Positions 30,510 to 39,106 are shown, counted from the stretch's first letter. The stretch is DNA of 55,660 bases from JBBPZA01 sp038199375 (GCA_038199375.1 JBBPZA010000106.1:1-55660), one strand, 5' to 3'. The notes: a model not told the origin generated them from the sequence alone. Translations and numbers: made by a program.

Positions 30510-30545
30510 CGCCCCTCAAAGGCCGACCTCTACCCTCATCGGCGC

Positions 30546-31754
30546 ATGAACGCCCGCTCGCGCCGGTCCAATCTCCCGCCGCTGTTGGTGTCGGCGGCGG
30601 TCGCACTGATCCTGCTCGTCTCGGGGATCTGGCTGGGCGGGCATCCGGAGTGGCTTCCCAATCCGGTGCGCAACGTCCTGATCGGCGACCAGGACGCGCA
30701 GGCGATCGACACGCTGCTCGACACGATCGAGAGCGACTACTACCGCAAGGTCGACCGCGACAAGCTCGTCAACGACTCGCTCGGAGGCGCGATAGCCAGC
30801 CTCGACGACCGCTTCTCGGCCTACTTCGATCCCAAGGCCTACGAAGACTTCCAGGCCTCGAACGACGCGAAGTTCTCCGGAGTCGGCATCTCGGTCGTGC
30901 CCGATCCGGCTGGGCTGCGTATCAAGAAGATCTTCGCCCGCTCGCCCGCGGCGCAGGCCGGTCTGCGCGAAGAGGACGTCATCGTGGCGGTCAACGGTCG
31001 GACGCTGAAGGGCAAGCAGCCGAACGTCGCTACGACGCTCATAAAGGGAAGGCCGGGCACCCCCGTCACGCTCGCGATCTCCAGCGGCGGGCGCCGGCGA
31101 GTCGAACGCCTCACCCGGAAGCAGATCGCCTACCCGGTCGTGGAGTCTGCGCTCCGGAGCGTCGGGGGCGTCAAGCTCGTCGACGTGGAGCTCTCCCAGT
31201 TCAACAGCGGCGCCCACGCCAAGGTGCGCCAGGCCATCGATCGCGGCCTGCGTGCGGGAGCCAAGGGCGTCGTGCTGGACCTGCGGGGCAACGGCGGCGG
31301 ACTGCTCGACGAGGCGGTTCTCGTCTCCAGCATCTTCATCCCCGAGGGGACCGTCGTGGTCACCGACGGGCGCACTCGCCCCCGCAAGGTCTTCAAGGCG
31401 ACGGGAAGCTCGATCCCGACGCGGATCCCGGTGGTCGTGCTCGTCGACCTGGGGACGGCATCGGCGTCGGAGATCGTCGCCGGCGCGATCCAGGATCGCG
31501 ATCGGGGAAAGGTCGTCGGCACGCGCACCTTCGGAAAGGGCGTCTTCCAGGAGGTCAAGGAGCTGCCCAACGGCGGGGCGCTCGAGCTCGTCGTCGGGCA
31601 GTACTTCACCCCCAAGGGCCGCAACCTGGGAGGCCGTGGGACGACCCCCGGCACCGGCCTCGCGCCCGACGTGAAGGCGGCCGACCGCCCGCGCACGCGG
31701 CGCGACGAGGGGCTCGACGCCGCCCTTCGCGAGCTCGCCCGCGAGACGGAGTGA
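30546..31754 (+). CDS. C-terminal processing peptidase (S41, CtpA-like)
   Basis: 402 residues with an N-terminal membrane anchor (about 12-30), a PDZ domain (about 95-175: GVGISVVPDPAGLRIKKI, SPAAQAGLREEDVIVAVNG) and an S41 catalytic domain: LRGNGGGLLDEAV, the Ser in TASASEIVAG and the Lys in TFGKGVFQE form the Ser-Lys dyad. It cleaves exported proteins or peptidoglycan hydrolases outside the membrane, fitting its place after ftsEX. Start ATG is preceded at 9 bases by TACCCT, another short-leader -10-like box. Its stop overlaps the rnr start (GTGA). Confidence 0.93.
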   Translation: MNARSRRSNLPPLLVSAAVALILLVSGIWLGGHPEWLPNPVRNVLIGDQDAQAIDTLLDTIESDYYRKVDRDKLVNDSLGGAIASLDDRFSAYFDPKAYEDFQASNDAKFSGVGISVVPDPAGLRIKKIFARSPAAQAGLREEDVIVAVNGRTLKGKQPNVATTLIKGRPGTPVTLAISSGGRRRVERLTRKQIAYPVVESALRSVGGVKLVDVELSQFNSGAHAKVRQAIDRGLRAGAKGVVLDLRGNGGGLLDEAVLVSSIFIPEGTVVVTDGRTRPRKVFKATGSSIPTRIPVVVLVDLGTASASEIVAGAIQDRDRGKVVGTRTFGKGVFQEVKELPNGGALELVVGQYFTPKGRNLGGRGTTPGTGLAPDVKAADRPRTRRDEGLDAALRELARETE

Positions 31755-33490
31755 GAGGGTCGGCCGCTCCCGAGCGCCCGCCGCGCACGCACGCCGTCGC
31801 CCTGCTCGAGCGTCGTGGCCGGTTCTTCGTGGGCCGGCCCTTCTTCGAGCGGGGGCGGACCTTCACCGTGGAGCGCGACCGAAGGGCAGGAGAGGGATCG
31901 CTCGTGCTCCTTCGCATCGGCGGACGAGGCGCGGCGCGGGTCGAGCGCGTGCTCGGGCGCCCCGACGTCGCCCGCGACGTGATCGAGGCGCTCATGCTCG
32001 ACCGTGGCCTTGCGCGGCGCTTTGACCCGACGCTCGAGCGCGAGGCGGCCGGAGCCATCGCCTTCCGGCGCCCGAGTGCACAGCCGCGGCGCGATCTGCG
32101 CCACCTCCCGACCTTCACGATCGACCCTGCGAGCGCACGGGACTTCGACGACGCCATATCGGCGGAGGAGCGCGGACAGGGAACGTGGCGGTTATGGGTC
32201 CACATCGCCGACGTCAGCGCGCATGTGCCCCCCGGCTCGCTGGTCGACCGCGAGGCGGCGCGGCGGGCGACGAGCGTCTACGTCCCCGGGGCGGTGGAGC
32301 CGATGCTCCCCGAGGCGCTCTCCAACGTCGCCTGCTCGCTGGTGCCCGGCCAGGACCGCATGGCGGTCACCGTCGAGCTCGACCTGCGCGGGGCACGGAC
32401 CGAGCGGGCCGCCTTCTACCGGTCGACCGTCCGCTCCGACGAGCGCCTGGATTACGACCGGGTCGACCGGATCTTCGCGGGGGCCGACGCGGCCGCCGAA
32501 CCGTGGGGCGGGCCCCTCGCCGCCGCCCGCGCCGCCGCGGCGGCGCTCGGCGAGGAGCGGTCCAAGCGCGGCGCGCTGGCCGTCGAGTCGGTCGAGCCCG
32601 AGTTCGCCTTCGACCACGCCGGCCGTGTCGAGGCGGTGCGCCCGACCGAGCAGACCGAGTCCCATCGCCTGATCGAGCACCTGATGATCGCCGCCAACGA
32701 GGCGGTCGCGACCCTCCTGGAGGAGCGGCGGGTGCCCGCGCTCTTCCGTGTCCACGAGCGCCCCGAGCCCTCCCGGGTCGGGACGCTCGTGGCCCAGCTC
32801 GCCTCGCTCGACGTCCCCACCCCGCCGCTGCCCGAGCACCTCTCGCCCCAGCAGGCCTCGGACCTCGTCGCCGACTGCTCGCAGCGGGTCGACGAGCACG
32901 TGCGCCGGATCGGCCACGGCAGGGCGGCGCTGACCTCGCTCGTGCTGCGCTCGCTCAAGCAGGCTCACTACGCCCCGCGCAACCTCGGCCACGCCGGCCT
33001 GCGCTCGCCAAGCTACTGCCACTTCACCTCGCCGATCCGCCGCTACCCCGACCTCGTCTGCCACCGGGCGCTGCTCTCGGCGGTCGGCGGGGGAGAGGAC
33101 GCGCCGCGCGGATCGGACATGGAGGGCGCCGGAGCCTGGGCCTCGGCGCGCGAGCGCGACGCGATGCGCCTCGAGCGCGACGCCGACGACGTCGCGCGCT
33201 GCTTCCTGCTCGAGCAGGCGCTCTTCGAGTCCGGCTGGGAGCGCGACTTCTCGGGCGAGGTCGTCGGCCTCATCTCGGCCGGAGCCTTCGTCGCCTTCGG
33301 CGACGGCTACGAGGGGATGCTGCCCGCCCGACGGCTGCCCGGGGAATGGTGGGAGCTCAACGAGGAGGGCACGATCATGCGCGGGACCCGGACCGGGAAG
33401 GCGATCCGCCTCGGCGACCGGGTGCGGGTGCGGGTCGAGCGCGTCGAGGCTCCCCGGGGGCGGGTCGACCTGCTGCCGGTGGAGGTGTGA
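31751..33490 (+). CDS. rnr: RNB-domain 3'-5' exoribonuclease (RNase R type)
   Basis: 579 residues from GTG 31751, overlapping the protease stop; a far longer reading exists upstream but only crosses ftsX and the protease gene. The RNB domain has TIDPASARDFDDAIS (metal-binding aspartates), YVPGAVEPMLPEALSN and HYAPRNLGHAGLRSPSYCHFTSPIRRYPDLVCHR (cited in part). The C-terminal S1 domain is GEVVGLISAGAFVAFGDGYEG onwards. The N-terminal cold-shock domains are reduced. RNase R degrades structured RNA and, with the smpB/tmRNA genes downstream, faulty mRNAs during trans-translation. Confidence 0.93.
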   Translation: MRGSAAPERPPRTHAVALLERRGRFFVGRPFFERGRTFTVERDRRAGEGSLVLLRIGGRGAARVERVLGRPDVARDVIEALMLDRGLARRFDPTLEREAAGAIAFRRPSAQPRRDLRHLPTFTIDPASARDFDDAISAEERGQGTWRLWVHIADVSAHVPPGSLVDREAARRATSVYVPGAVEPMLPEALSNVACSLVPGQDRMAVTVELDLRGARTERAAFYRSTVRSDERLDYDRVDRIFAGADAAAEPWGGPLAAARAAAAALGEERSKRGALAVESVEPEFAFDHAGRVEAVRPTEQTESHRLIEHLMIAANEAVATLLEERRVPALFRVHERPEPSRVGTLVAQLASLDVPTPPLPEHLSPQQASDLVADCSQRVDEHVRRIGHGRAALTSLVLRSLKQAHYAPRNLGHAGLRSPSYCHFTSPIRRYPDLVCHRALLSAVGGGEDAPRGSDMEGAGAWASARERDAMRLERDADDVARCFLLEQALFESGWERDFSGEVVGLISAGAFVAFGDGYEGMLPARRLPGEWWELNEEGTIMRGTRTGKAIRLGDRVRVRVERVEAPRGRVDLLPVEV

Positions 33491-33496
33491 GCGGCA

Positions 33497-33520
33497 CGGA
33501 GTCGGCGTCGGCCGGCTCCG
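33497..33520 (+). terminator. Hairpin terminator after rnr
   Basis: A 9-bp stem (CGGAGTCGG / CCGGCTCCG, one G-T pair) with a 6-base loop starts 6 bases after the rnr stop. It probably ends the ftsEX-S41-rnr transcript. Confidence 0.55.
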
Positions 33521-33645
33521 CTTGGCGTGACCATGCTTGGCAGCGGCGACGCGATCCCGTCGGTGAGGGATCCGCCCGAGGCCGGCGCGCTCCTCGCACA
33601 GTCGCTCGAGCGTAGAGCCGGGAACCGCCGCGCTCGGCTACCGCG

Positions 33646-34175
33646 CTATGAAGTCGTTCGGCGCTCGTCGAACCCTTCGATTGACTCAGTCAGGACCGCC
33701 TGCCAGTCATCGGTCTTCGATTCCACGCCCCACTCGGCGATCAGGTGCCACACGACCAGCTCGAGTGGCACGCGGCGCGTTGGGATGTGGAAGCGGTCGA
33801 TCGGGCGACGGCTTGGAAACTCTCCGTGGACATGGACGTGCGCAGCCGGGTACGTGTAGTCGGCTCGCGGTGGCTCGCGGTGGTATTCCCAGCGAATGAG
33901 CCACGACTGCGTTTCGTCTACCGACTGCAGCCGGTAGGTGTACGACTCGATCCGGCAGTGGCCGTCGACGACGACCAGGAGTTGACGCATGGCCAGTCGC
34001 GCGACCGTCCCGTGTAGGTCCAGCGGCGCGGTTGCGTCCCACCACCCTCGTGAGCTCGAATGCGCTCGGATCGTCGGGAAGGTCGATCAACGAAAGCCGC
34101 GAATGGCTGATCGTCCGATTCAGGACGCCTTTCAGGTGATCGGCGAGGCCTTGCGCTGCTTTACGCGGCGCGTCG
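33646..34175 (-). pseudogene. Probable frameshifted toxin-like hypothetical protein
   Basis: Two reading frames look like parts of one protein. The first (about 34175 to 34050) reads DAPRKAAQGLADHLKG and LSLIDLPDDPSAFELTR. The second (about 34050 to 33646) reads GWWDATAPLDLHGTVARL, then RQLLVVVDGHCRIESYTYRLQ, AHVHVHGEFPSRRP and WHLIAEWGV. Neither alone has a sensible N-terminus and C-terminus, so a single-base indel near 34050 is likely. The second frame from ATG 33990 (114 residues) may still be translated. It lies directly behind a small antitoxin-like gene on the same strand, suggesting a decayed toxin-antitoxin pair; the toxin activity is a guess. Confidence 0.45.
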
Positions 34176-34382
34176 ATGACCGTTCTGTCCGATGCGCAGC
34201 AAGCCGACGAGCTCGTCCACAGCCGGATCGCCGTCATCCAGCCGGCCGGCGTCGTAGGCCTGCCTGAACTCGTGGGCCGTCATTCCGATCGTGCGTTGAA
34301 CTTCGCCCTCGAGATACGCGTCGTACTCCTCTCGGGTGAAGGTGACGACGGGCGTTCCGGCTGGCGTTTCGTCGACAGTCAC
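34161..34382 (-). CDS. Small antitoxin-like protein
   Basis: 73 residues from GTG 34382 (VTVDETPAGTPVVTFTREEYDAYLEGEVQRT then IGMTAHEFRQAYDAGRLDDGDPAVDELVGLL). This acidic, helical type with VTFTREEYDAYLE is common in the first gene of actinobacterial toxin-antitoxin-like pairs. The start is chosen by the similarity boundary; the frame is open further upstream but the sequence there is not protein-like. It precedes the broken gene at 33646-34175. Confidence 0.5.
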   Translation of the reverse strand: MTVDETPAGTPVVTFTREEYDAYLEGEVQRTIGMTAHEFRQAYDAGRLDDGDPAVDELVGLLRIGQNGHRRAA

Positions 34383-34631
34383 GGCTTGTTCATAGTATCG
34401 GCGCCGGACGGAATTCCTCGCGCCGGTGCCCAGGGGCTTCGCCCCTCGCTCAGCCTGTGGATCGCCTACGGGTTCGCCGGCGGCTTGTGAGCAACGCGTC
34501 TCTTCGGTCTCGGGAACTGCGCAGCGCTGCGCCCGCGGGGCGGTGCGCGGGCACTGCGCCTGCACCGGCTGCTTCCCCAGCGCCGGTCACCTCGCCGCAC
34601 CCGCTCTTCCCTCGCACGCCATGATGACGTC

Positions 34632-35102
34632 ATGGCTAAGGGCAAGCGCAAGATCGGTGCGGGCGACATCGCCAGCAACCGCCAGGCCTCTTACCGCTTC
34701 GACCTGCTCGAGCGCTTCGAGTGCGGCATCGTGCTGACGGGCACCGAGATCAAGTCGCTGCGCGAAGGCAAGGCGCAGCTCAAGGACGGCTACGCCACCG
34801 TCGAGGACGGCGAGGTGTGGCTCCACAACGTTCACATCTCGCCTTATGCGCCCGCTTCGCGCGAGAACCACGAACCCGAGCGCGACCGCAAGCTCCTCCT
34901 GCACCGGCGCGAGATCGAGCGCCTGATCGGCAAGACCAAGGAGCGCGGACTCACCCTTGTCCCCACGCGCCTCTACTTCTCGGGCCCCCGGGCGAAAGTC
35001 GAGATCGCGCTGGCCCGCGGCAAGGACCGCCACGACAAGCGCGAGTCGATCCGCGAGCGCGAGATGGCTCGCGAAGCCGACCGAGCCATGCGCCGCCGCT
35101 GA
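34632..35102 (+). CDS. smpB: tmRNA-binding protein SmpB
   Basis: 156 residues. Conserved OB-fold segments are ASYRFDLLERFECGIVLTGTEIKSLREGKAQL (cited as the first strand block), GEVWLHNVHISPY and RKLLLHRREIERLIGKT; the basic C-terminal tail KDRHDKRESIRERE becomes helical in the decoding centre. SmpB escorts tmRNA to stalled ribosomes. The ssrA gene lies about 1 kb downstream on the same strand, with a protease gene in opposite orientation between. Confidence 0.97.
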   Translation: MAKGKRKIGAGDIASNRQASYRFDLLERFECGIVLTGTEIKSLREGKAQLKDGYATVEDGEVWLHNVHISPYAPASRENHEPERDRKLLLHRREIERLIGKTKERGLTLVPTRLYFSGPRAKVEIALARGKDRHDKRESIREREMAREADRAMRRR

Positions 35103-35129
35103 CTCGACCGCCGGTATGTCCCGGCGAGG

Positions 35130-35157
35130 CTGAGCGAGCGGGTAGGCCGCTGCTCAG
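35130..35157. terminator. Bidirectional hairpin between smpB and M50 protease
   Basis: Outer stem CTGAGC / GCTCAG and inner stem AGCGG / CCGCT with a 5-base loop and a one-base bulge. It sits between two convergent genes and overlaps the stop codon of the protease. Confidence 0.6.
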
Positions 35158-36020
35158 GCGGGGAAGCCGCGCTCGACGAAGGTGCCCGCCATGCCCGCCG
35201 CGCAGGCGACGATGAGGCCGATGTAGACCGCGGCGACCGCGAGCCGGGCGGCGGGACGCACCTGGTAGTAGGACTCCTGCTCGCGCCCACCCCTCCGCTT
35301 GGCCTTCCAGCGCCGCCACGTCTCCATTCCGCCGAAGAGCAGGATGAGCAGCATGATCGGGTTCGGGAAGGCGAAGGTCAGGACGATCAGGCCGGCGAAG
35401 CCGGCGAACCACATCCACGGAGCCATCGCCGCCATCGCCCGCCCGCCGTCGAGAGGGACGACCGGGAGCAGGTTGAAGAGGTTGAGGAAGAACCCGACGA
35501 AGGCCAGGGCGATGAAGAGCTCGTTGCCCGTGAGCCAGTACAACGGCACGACGGCGGCTGCGCCGAGCGTTCCGAGGATCGGGCCCGCGAGCCCGACGCG
35601 GGCCTCGGCCAGCGCATCCTCGCCGAGCGACTTCGCGGCCACCACGGCCCCGAGGAACGGGATGAACATCGGCGCCGATGCCTCGATGCCCTCTCGGCGA
35701 AGCTGGATCACGTGACCCATCTCGTGGACGAGCAGGAGGAGGACGAAGCCGACCCCGAACTTCCAGCCCCAGATGAGCGCGTAGGCGCCGATCGACACGA
35801 GCATGGTGCCCGACGTCGTGAGGATCTTGAGCTTGGGAAGGAGGAGGAGGGCGCCCTTGAGCTTCGCGCCCCACTTGACCAGCGCGATGACGACGACGAC
35901 GAGGGGGCTGACCGCGCGGCGGGCCCAGCTGCGCTGTTGGGGCCCGGCGGGCGACGGCGGCGCCGACGGTGAGGGCTCGGGAAGCGGGAATAGGGGGCGT
36001 TCGCGCTCCATTCGAGTCAT
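35154..36020 (-). CDS. M50-family membrane metalloprotease (site-2 protease type)
   Basis: 288 residues, Pro-rich cytoplasmic N-terminus, then several membrane helices. HEMGH (in LLVHEMGHVIQL) is the zinc motif, and DGGRAMAAM in PVVPLDGGRAM is the third ligand region of S2P-type proteases. No PDZ domain is present. Members cleave membrane-bound substrates such as anti-sigma factors; the substrate is unknown. The tail-bearing ECF sigma at 25591-26823 could in principle be a target, but nothing links them directly. Confidence 0.88.
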   Translation of the reverse strand: MTRMERERPLFPLPEPSPSAPPSPAGPQQRSWARRAVSPLVVVVIALVKWGAKLKGALLLLPKLKILTTSGTMLVSIGAYALIWGWKFGVGFVLLLLVHEMGHVIQLRREGIEASAPMFIPFLGAVVAAKSLGEDALAEARVGLAGPILGTLGAAAVVPLYWLTGNELFIALAFVGFFLNLFNLLPVVPLDGGRAMAAMAPWMWFAGFAGLIVLTFAFPNPIMLLILLFGGMETWRRWKAKRRGGREQESYYQVRPAARLAVAAVYIGLIVACAAGMAGTFVERGFPA

Positions 36021-36117
36021 TGTGACAGCGACGTTTGGCGCTCATCAGGCCTGGGACCTCGCGCACCGTCGGAGGCGAAGCTGACCGGCGTAACCGGCAC
36101 TGACTGGCCGCGACGGC

Positions 36118-36123
36118 TAGTAT
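36118..36123 (+). promoter_or_regulatory. Putative -10 box (TAGTAT) of ssrA
   Basis: TAGTAT lies 17 bases before the mature 5' end of tmRNA, in agreement with a short leader removed by RNase P. No clear -35 box at the right distance. Confidence 0.4.
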
Positions 36124-36140
36124 CAGGAAGGCAAGAAACT

Positions 36141-36507
36141 GGGGGCGAACTAGCTTCGACGTGGAGCTGACCGTCTCGATGTGGCGAGCCGAGGACTCCG
36201 GGTTGGCCTCGTTAAAGAGCCCCGGAAAACCATACGTGCGGACTCTCATGAGTTCGCCCTCGCCGCCTAAGCGGTAGAGGGAGTCGTCCCGGGCAGCCCG
36301 CGGCCCGGTAAAGCGGCTTCAGCGAGCGGGCTCACCCCGAAGGCAGGATCCTCGGCCCGAGGGGGACAACTTCAGGAGGATGTGGCGCCGGGAACGTGCC
36401 CCGCGGATCGACCGACCCGGTTGCCGAGATCAGACTCCGACGGGAACGCTCGTAGCAAGCATCGCTGACGGGTTCCGCGGACGCCGGGGCAGAACCGGCC
36501 GCCTCCA
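36141..36507 (+). ncRNA. ssrA: tmRNA (transfer-messenger RNA)
   Basis: The 5' end GGGGGCGAACTAGCTTCGAC is a standard tmRNA start, and GGGGGCG (36141-36147) pairs with CGCCTCC (36500-36506) as acceptor stem. The tag frame runs 36238-36270: GCG GAC TCT CAT GAG TTC GCC CTC GCC GCC TAA, i.e. ADSHEFALAA, like actinobacterial tags. With SmpB it rescues stalled ribosomes and marks proteins for decay. The CCA is not fully encoded. Oddity: in the T-arm (GCCGG / CCGGC) the loop reads GGCAGAA instead of the usual TTCRANY-like loop. The last ~78 bases overlap an antisense serine recombinase gene, so the 3' end may have been replaced on integration. Confidence 0.9.
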
Positions 36508-38154
36508 CTGACGCAATGAATTCGCACCGCCCTCCGAGGTCCCGCTCTCGGAGGGCGGTGCTAAGAGCGCCAGGGCATCGAGGGCGGTGACTGCGCGGTA
36601 GTAGGGGCGGCCGACATCCGGCTCGACCTGCTCGAGTCGGATCTTGCCGAGCACCTCTCGCAGGATGAGGGCGGAGCGTGGCGTGCGCTGCTCGAGGACG
36701 TCCTGGATCTCGGAGACGCGCTCACGGATCCACTCGATCGGCGGCGCTCGAAAGACCTTCTCGCGGGAGACGCGCAGACCATCGACCTCCTCCCGCAGGG
36801 CCTCAACCTTGCGTTCGGTCGCGACAAGCGCTTCCGCCAGCGCCCTGCTCCCGCGGCCCTCGCCGACGAAGTCGACGAAGTTGGCCAGCCGCCGCTCCTC
36901 GGCCGCCAGCTCCGTCTCCTTCATCCGGACGAGCTCCGGAACCTCGGAGCGAAGCCGCTTGACCTCCACCTCGACGCGCTCGAGGACGTAGCGGAGGTGC
37001 TCAGGGTCCGAGATCCGCTCACGGACGGCGCCGAGGATGATCGTCTCTGCCAGCGTGCGGCGAACGCGTAGCTTGTTCTCGCAGCCAGCCCGTGCCGCTC
37101 GCAGGCAGCCGTAATAGCCGCTGGCCTTGCCGCTCACGAGGCCGATCGTGCCGCCGCAGGAGCCGCACACCATTGCGCGTGAGAGCAAATGGGTGGGGAA
37201 GTGTTGCTCGGAGCTGCTCTGTCCGGCGGAGAATCCGCGCGTGCCACCGGGCCAGGTGTGGCGCATCTCCTGCCGGCGCTTGCGCACCGCCTGCGAGAGG
37301 TCGCTCGGGACGATCCGCAGGCTCTCGTCCTCTTGGACGATCCACTCAGACTCCGGCTTCTCGAATCGCTTGCGCCGCCCGGTCCGCGGATCGCGTCGGC
37401 TCTCGCTGCGATTCCAGATCCAGCGGCCCGTGTACTTCTCGTTGTCGAGGATCCGGCTGACGGTCGAGGTGGACCATCCCTTGGCCGAGCGGATCTGGCC
37501 GGGTACCTGCTCCTCGTTGAGCGAGCGCGCGATTGCCGTCAGGGACTGGCCGTCGGCATAGGCCTTGAAGATCCGCAGCACCATCGCTCCCTCGCGCGGC
37601 TCGATCTCCATCTTGTAGCCCTCGGGCCGAGGGCGGCCCTTCTTGTCCATCCGCATCTCGCCTACCGGAATCGAGCGGTAGCCGAAGGTCCGCTCGCCGA
37701 CGAAGAACCCGCGCTCCTTCTGCCCCATCTGCCCGCGCAGCGTCTTCTTCTTCAAGTCGCGGAGCGCCAGCTCGTTGAAGATCCCCCGCACCTGGATCCC
37801 GAGCGTCGCCTCCTCGTCGTCGCTGTCAAGGCCGTCGGCGACCGAGATCACCCGGATCCCCTCGAAGTGAAGCTCGGCGATCACCGAGAGCATCAGGTGG
37901 TTATCGCGCGCCAGCCGCGACAGGTCGTCGACGAGAACTACGTCGAACTCGCTGCGCGGGGCGGCAGCAAGCAGAGCTTCGAGGCCGGGACGGTCTTTCC
38001 GAGCGCCGGACCGCGCCTTGTCCAGGTAGATGTGGTCGTCCATAACGGCGACGTTCCGCTCCCTCGCGAGCCGCCGGCACGCCCCGATCTGGTCCTCGAT
38101 GCTCTCCGGCCGCTGGTTCTCGGAGCTGTAGCGCGCGTAGATCGCTGCCTTCAT
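36430..38154 (-). CDS. Large serine recombinase / integrase
   Basis: 574 residues. The resolvase-type catalytic domain begins AAIYARYSSENQRPESIEDQI (cited in part; nucleophile Ser10 or Ser11) and includes VLVDDLSRLARD. The recombinase domain has GWSTSTVSRILDNEKYTGRWIW. The zinc ribbon contains CGSCGG and a later YYGC...GC pair, and a coiled-coil insertion follows (about 400-480). It would cut and rejoin att sites without supercoiling or host factors. Its last 26 codons are antisense to ssrA, which places the crossover next to the tmRNA gene. A tiny ORF ends 3 bases upstream of its start. Confidence 0.93.
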   Translation of the reverse strand: MKAAIYARYSSENQRPESIEDQIGACRRLARERNVAVMDDHIYLDKARSGARKDRPGLEALLAAAPRSEFDVVLVDDLSRLARDNHLMLSVIAELHFEGIRVISVADGLDSDDEEATLGIQVRGIFNELALRDLKKKTLRGQMGQKERGFFVGERTFGYRSIPVGEMRMDKKGRPRPEGYKMEIEPREGAMVLRIFKAYADGQSLTAIARSLNEEQVPGQIRSAKGWSTSTVSRILDNEKYTGRWIWNRSESRRDPRTGRRKRFEKPESEWIVQEDESLRIVPSDLSQAVRKRRQEMRHTWPGGTRGFSAGQSSSEQHFPTHLLSRAMVCGSCGGTIGLVSGKASGYYGCLRAARAGCENKLRVRRTLAETIILGAVRERISDPEHLRYVLERVEVEVKRLRSEVPELVRMKETELAAEERRLANFVDFVGEGRGSRALAEALVATERKVEALREEVDGLRVSREKVFRAPPIEWIRERVSEIQDVLEQRTPRSALILREVLGKIRLEQVEPDVGRPYYRAVTALDALALLAPPSESGTSEGGANSLRQWRRPVLPRRPRNPSAMLATSVPVGV

Positions 38155-38157
38155 CCG

Positions 38158-38367
38158 CTACCCGCAGCCCTCGTCAGCCATGCTTGTGGGGCGCGACCCG
38201 ACCTGCTTCCGCTCGTGATCCGCCGCCGTCTCCATCAGCCGGACGTACTCCTCGGCGAGCTCAGCGGCTATGTGATCGAGGAGGTTGCGCAGCGGGACAT
38301 CCGCAGCCAGCTGGGGCCGACCTGACGCGACTGCGGTGGAAGCTCTGGCGTGCATTATGAGAGACAT
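38158..38367 (-). CDS. Small helical ORF upstream of recombinase (possible directionality factor)
   Basis: 69 residues (MSLIMHARASTAVASGRP..., helix LLDHIAAELAEEYVRLMET, basic tail). It ends 3 bases before the recombinase start and so should be translated with it. Serine-integrase elements often encode a small excision (directionality) factor near int, but such proteins share no sequence signature, so that role is a guess. A perfect 21-bp palindrome covers its start codon. Confidence 0.5.
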   Translation of the reverse strand: MSLIMHARASTAVASGRPQLAADVPLRNLLDHIAAELAEEYVRLMETAADHERKQVGSRPTSMADEGCG

Positions 38368-38377
38368 TGTCTCTCAT
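38357..38377. promoter_or_regulatory. 21-bp perfect palindrome over the small ORF start
   Basis: Arms ATGAGAGACA (38357-38366) and TGTCTCTCAT (38368-38377) surround one central T. The start codon of the 69-aa ORF lies inside. A bound dimer here would block the int operon. The neighbouring MerR-like protein or the small protein itself are candidate binders. Confidence 0.7.
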
Positions 38378-38412
38378 GCTTCGGACAGAGGGGTCCGCGC
38401 GAGTAGCCACGC

Positions 38413-38988
38413 TCAATCAAGCGCCAGCGACCGCGCGACTTCGGTCACGCTGAGCTCCAGGCGAACGAACCGGCTTCCTTCCGGCCCGCCAAATTGGCCT
38501 GTGGCTGCGCCCTTCCTTCCTGAGGAAGTTGGCACCGATCGAGCGGGCCTGACTGTCGGCGGCTTTCCGACGAGCTGATCGAAACGGATCCCCCCGAAGA
38601 GCTTCGGCTCCGCGTCCGCTCTTGCTAGTGAGATGTAGATGGCTCGGCCATCACTGACGATGATACGAAGATCGGGCGCGCTGGTGTCGCGCAAGCTGTC
38701 GGGCAGGGAGAACCCACTCAGCTCCCCATCGAGGCGATTCGCGAATGCCCGGAGCAGGTGCAGAACCGCACTGACCGCCGCGACTGGGAGCATCGCAGAG
38801 CGAAGCCGCACCGCGACGGCAAGCTCGAGGAAGTTGTGGGCGGAGAAGACGCGGCTCGAGCCGCGCCCGTGGGCGTCCTGTAGATCGGGAACGACCACCT
38901 CCTTCTCGCAGAGGTGAATCAGCCGGTACTGCGGCACCTCGAGCCTACGGGCGAGGTCGGAGAGCGTAAATGACCGTCCGGCCTCCAT
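38413..38988 (-). CDS. MerR-like DNA-binding protein
   Basis: 191 residues. The N-terminus (FTLSDLARRLEVPQYRLIHLCEKEVVVPD, cited in part, then GRGSSRVFSAHNFLELAVAVRL) has the spacing of a MerR-type winged helix. The C-terminal ~100 residues (LRIIVSDGRAIYISLARAD...) are not assignable. It is divergent from the methyltransferase gene and upstream of the recombinase pair, so it may control either. Similar short MerR-like proteins accompany mobile elements. Confidence 0.65.
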   Translation of the reverse strand: MEAGRSFTLSDLARRLEVPQYRLIHLCEKEVVVPDLQDAHGRGSSRVFSAHNFLELAVAVRLRSAMLPVAAVSAVLHLLRAFANRLDGELSGFSLPDSLRDTSAPDLRIIVSDGRAIYISLARADAEPKLFGGIRFDQLVGKPPTVRPARSVPTSSGRKGAATGQFGGPEGSRFVRLELSVTEVARSLALD

Positions 38989-39045
38989 GATAGACAGAAC
39001 GTATCAATGAGCCCAGCAGACAAGCGCGCCTTACGCGACGGTTGA

Positions 39046-39061
39046 GTGTCGCAGTTGACAC
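39046..39061. promoter_or_regulatory. Short inverted repeat and TTGACA in the divergent gap before the methyltransferase
   Basis: GTGTC (39046-39050) and GACAC (39057-39061) flank 6 bases, and TTGACA occupies 39055-39060. TAGCAT at 39094-39099 ends 7 bases before the methyltransferase ATG. The repeat could be an operator for the divergent MerR-like regulator. Confidence 0.35.
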
Positions 39062-39106
39062 ATGCTGCGCGAGCCTTGCGAGTGGAGCCCCCGTAGCATC
39101 GCGGCA

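Noticed and set aside
30275..31750. Extended N-terminus of RNase R by 490 residues
   Set aside because: The extension crosses ftsX and the S41 protease in another frame and is Arg/Gly/Pro noise; the GTG at 31751 couples to the protease stop.
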